From Verrucomicrobiota bacterium (lineage in GTDB: Bacteria; Verrucomicrobiota; Verrucomicrobiia; Limisphaerales; J093), in contig JAKLFY010000019.1 in assembly GCA_022710935.1 (NCBI GenBank), forward strand, positions 1-64,000: DNA of 64,000 bases. The letters are read 5' to 3'. The notes under the pieces were generated by a model. The model had not been told where the DNA came from. It searched no databases and saw only the letters and a program-made list of their open reading frames with translations. Positions 61,681-64,000 of the stretch are shown piece after piece. Numbering within the stretch: position 1 is the first letter of the stretch; the number at the start of each line of letters is the position of its first letter. Position numbers and translations under genes: made by a program.

Positions 61681-62973
61681 ATGATCACGCCAGCCAAATT
61701 GGAACTCGATGGCCAAGTCTACGAACTGCCCACGCTCAGGGGCACCGAAGGCGAACCCGCGGTGTCGATCGCCGCGCTGCGGGACAAGACCGGGCACATC
61801 ACGCTGGACGACGGATACTCGAATACCGGTTCCTGTCGGAGCGCCATCACGTTCATCGACGGGGAGAAGGGCATTCTCAGGTACCGCGGCATCCCGATCG
61901 AGGAGCTGGCCGAGAAATCCACGTTCGTCGAGACCGCGTATCTTCTGATCTACGGGAATCTCCCGACCCGCGCCCAATTCCGCGCGTTCTCCGGGATGTT
62001 GACCGACAACGAGAATCTCCACGAGGACATGAAGTACCACTTCGAGGGGTTCCCCTCGACGGCGCACCCGATGGCGATCCTCTCGGCGATGATCAACGCC
62101 AGCAGTTGTTTCTATCCGGGGCTCAACGGCCCGCGCAATGCCGATCGATTCGACGTCCATGCGGCGCGGCTCATCTCGCAGGTCCGCACCATTGCGGCCT
62201 TCTCGTACCGGAAATCGCGGGGGCTGCCGATCATCTACCCGAAACGCGCCTACAAGTACACCGCCAACTTCCTGCACATGATGTTCTCGGATCCGTACGA
62301 GGACTACAATCTGCAGCCGGAGATTGTGCGCGCGCTCGATCTGATCTTCCTGCTCCATGCCGACCACGAGCAGAACTGCTCGACGGCCACGGTGCGGATG
62401 GTGGCATCGAGTCAGGCCAACCTGTTTGCCTGCGCGGCGGCGGGCGTCTGCGCGCTCTGGGGGCCGCTGCATGGCGGCGCCAACCAGGCCGTGGTCGAAA
62501 TGCTCCAGGAAATCCACAAGTCCGGCGACGACGGCTCGAAATTCATCGCGGCCGCCAAGGACAAGAACAGCGGGCGGCGCCTGATGGGCTTCGGGCATCG
62601 GCTCTACAAGAACTACGATCCCCGCGCGACGATCATCAGGAAGGCTTGCGACCAAATCCTGAAACGGATCCAGGTCGCCGACCCGCTGCTGGACATCGCC
62701 AAACGGCTCGAAGAGGCAGCCCTCAACGACCCGTACTTCGTCGAGCGGAAGCTGTATCCGAACGTCGACTTCTACAGCGGCATCATCATGCGGGCGGTGG
62801 GGATTCCGCTCGAGATGTTCACCGTGATCTTCGGGATCGGGCGGATGCCGGGTTGGATTGCGAACTTCAAGGAGATCATGGAAGACCCCAAGGGCCGCAT
62901 TTACCGCCCCCGCCAGATTTACGTCGGCTCGGGGCTGCGCCACTACGTCCCCCTCGAGCAGCGGGAGCAGTAG
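61681..62973 (+). CDS. gltA: Citrate synthase
   Basis: The enzyme (430 aa) condenses acetyl-CoA and oxaloacetate at the entry of the TCA cycle. It is the larger, hexameric Gram-negative type, recognisable by the N-terminal beta domain ([20 protein letters not shown]). Active-site motifs are [15 protein letters not shown] (His), [15 protein letters not shown] (His) and [16 protein letters not shown] (Asp), followed by the C-terminal [11 protein letters not shown]. The start is the ATG before ITPAKLEL. Upstream is the 93-bp repeat expansion, which separates the promoter region from yggU. Citrate synthase uses the product of Acs elsewhere in the window. Confidence 0.96.
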   Translation: MITPAKLELDGQVYELPTLRGTEGEPAVSIAALRDKTGHITLDDGYSNTGSCRSAITFIDGEKGILRYRGIPIEELAEKSTFVETAYLLIYGNLPTRAQFRAFSGMLTDNENLHEDMKYHFEGFPSTAHPMAILSAMINASSCFYPGLNGPRNADRFDVHAARLISQVRTIAAFSYRKSRGLPIIYPKRAYKYTANFLHMMFSDPYEDYNLQPEIVRALDLIFLLHADHEQNCSTATVRMVASSQANLFACAAAGVCALWGPLHGGANQAVVEMLQEIHKSGDDGSKFIAAAKDKNSGRRLMGFGHRLYKNYDPRATIIRKACDQILKRIQVADPLLDIAKRLEEAALNDPYFVERKLYPNVDFYSGIIMRAVGIPLEMFTVIFGIGRMPGWIANFKEIMEDPKGRIYRPRQIYVGSGLRHYVPLEQREQ

Positions 62974-63000
62974 CCGGGTCCACCTCCTGGCCGATCGGGT

Positions 63001-64000
63001 TCAGGCCCGCTTCGAGGCGGACAGCGCGTCTTTGATGCGCTTGATGTGGCCGCGGCCCATCCCCTTCACCTCGCACCCGAGTTCGAGATACCGCCGGATC
63101 TGGGCGTCGCTCAGGATGCAGAAGCAATCGACGACGGCAAACGGCTTGCCCACCTGACGGAACACGGCGTCGGGATCGAGCTTGAGGTACTGCTGGTGGC
63201 GGACCGCGAAGACGACGGCGTCGACGCCGTTGAGCGCGGCCTTGAGATCGGGCTGGATGCGCAGGTTGACGAGCTGGTCCTGGCGATGGAAGAACCGCTT
63301 GAGGCTGTATCCGGGGTGCGGATAGGTGTCCTGGGCCTCGAGTTCCCACCAGTGCTCGACGTACGGATCGTGGACCTTCACGTCCGCCCCCATCTCGGCA
63401 AGCTTGCGCACCATGACTTCGGAGCCGCTGTAACGCGTGTCCCCGACGTCTTCCCGATACGCCGCCCCCAGGATCAGGACCTCGGCGGCCGCCAGCGGCT
63501 TGCCCATGTTGCGCAAGGCGTCGCGCACCAACTGGGGCGCGTGCAGCGCGCGGGTGTCGTTGATGTTGATGGCGGCCGGGGTGATCTTGAAGATGTTGTC
63601 TTCCCAGCCGAAAATGTGCTTGTAGGCCCACATGCCGAGGCCGCCGTCCTTGGGCAGACAATACCCGCCGATGCCCGGCCCTGGGAAAATCAGGTTCGAA
63701 TGGGTCGGCCGAACCCGGATCGCCTCGATCACCTTTTTCAGGTCGACCCCGTTGCGCTCGGCGAAAACCGACCATTCGTCGAGAAACGCCAGAATGGTCG
63801 CCCGGTAGCTGTTCTCAACGATCTTGGCGGTCTCAGACTCGATCGGCCGGTCCAGAACGGTCAGGGGGAACTTCTCCGTGTTGAGCACGTCCTCGAGGAA
63901 CCGGACCACCCTGTCGCGGGCCTCGTCGTTGATCCCGCTGCACACGCGCCAGAAATCGCGGATGGACGCGACGTAATTGCGTCCCGGCATCACGCGCTCG
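63001..64000 (-). CDS. Nucleotide-sugar dehydrogenase (UDP-glucose/GDP-mannose dehydrogenase family), partial
   Basis: The reading frame runs off the window end without a start, so the N-terminal nucleotide-binding domain is missing here. The visible 330 residues include the central helix domain (ETAKIVENSYRATILAF), the catalytic Cys region GPGIGGYCLPKDGG (Cys present, family form GGSCFPKD), and the C-terminal domain (AEVLILGAAYREDVGDTRYS, KVHDPYVEHW). Family members oxidise UDP-GlcNAc/ManNAc, UDP-glucose or GDP-mannose to uronic acids for surface polysaccharides. Specificity cannot be fixed from this part. It is convergent with gltA, whose stop lies 27 bp away. Confidence 0.92.
   Translation of the reverse strand, partial: ERVMPGRNYVASIRDFWRVCSGINDEARDRVVRFLEDVLNTEKFPLTVLDRPIESETAKIVENSYRATILAFLDEWSVFAERNGVDLKKVIEAIRVRPTHSNLIFPGPGIGGYCLPKDGGLGMWAYKHIFGWEDNIFKITPAAININDTRALHAPQLVRDALRNMGKPLAAAEVLILGAAYREDVGDTRYSGSEVMVRKLAEMGADVKVHDPYVEHWWELEAQDTYPHPGYSLKRFFHRQDQLVNLRIQPDLKAALNGVDAVVFAVRHQQYLKLDPDAVFRQVGKPFAVVDCFCILSDAQIRRYLELGCEVKGMGRGHIKRIKDALSASKRA

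Overview
The window looks like chromosomal DNA of a high-GC Verrucomicrobiota bacterium, possibly Limisphaerales/Pedosphaerales. This is inferred from gene content, not a phylogeny. The pointers are: three pseudopilin-like proteins with a [12 protein letters not shown]-terminus and a C-terminal FADGHSEIH-type motif; Tat-exported Gfo/Idh/MocA oxidoreductases; glycan-active secreted families (GH29, GH95, GH116, DUF2961/GH172, DUF1080); and a shared C-terminal tag on two very large secreted proteins. I see no rRNA, tRNA or CRISPR array.

Layout. 1-1.3 kb: a REP-associated tyrosine transposase inside imperfect inverted repeats. 1.3-4.8 kb: a vWA / PP2C phosphatase / Ser-Thr kinase trio matching the TerY-P signalling triad, with a zinc-ribbon, membrane-anchored kinase. 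4.9-10.3 kb: phosphodiesterase, DUF6580 membrane protein, oxidoreductase, CocE/NonD hydrolase and a pseudopilin. 10.5-16.2 kb: housekeeping genes on the minus strand (dnaN, folP, cdaA and a YbbR-like gene for c-di-AMP, a sigma-54 response regulator, ispF). 16.3-23.8 kb: a giant GH116 enzyme, an oxidoreductase and a HEAT-repeat protein. 23.9-29.2 kb: an RRM protein, then acuC, acs and an OFA-type MFS transporter, which form an acetate-activation block. 29.4-38.6 kb: outer-membrane barrel, GHL15-like protein, TerB-like fragment, DUF1080, fabI, an AmiE-NamZ-type fusion for peptidoglycan recycling and a shortened GH95. 38.8-54.5 kb: two giant tagged secreted proteins, a GlnD-like protein, an orphan MalK/UgpC ATPase, a DUF2961 enzyme, a pseudopilin and a lipoprotein. 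54.6-64 kb: methyltransferase, ThrH, pseudopilin, oxidoreductase, GH29 fucosidase, a yggT-like/yggU pair, citrate synthase and an incomplete nucleotide-sugar dehydrogenase.

The genes fit a heterotroph that exports enzymes against fucose-containing or otherwise complex glycans (GH29, GH95 remnant, GH116, DUF2961, DUF1080 with secreted oxidoreductases), recycles its own wall (AmiE-NamZ fusion), and assimilates acetate under AcuC control.

The least explained material is between the genes. Several dispersed repeat families recur in this one window: a ~131-bp element with 20-bp termini (four copies plus a fragment, one with a 93-bp internal tandem expansion); a 71-bp element with perfect 12-bp termini (two full copies and one partial copy running into the end of a gene); a REP-like palindrome (three copies); heptanucleotide-phased repeats (two related loci in opposite orientation, and a third unit type inside a coding start); and a 143-bp element that looks like an internally deleted relative of the RAYT-type flanks. 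These repeats and the TerY-P triad are the best candidates for follow-up.
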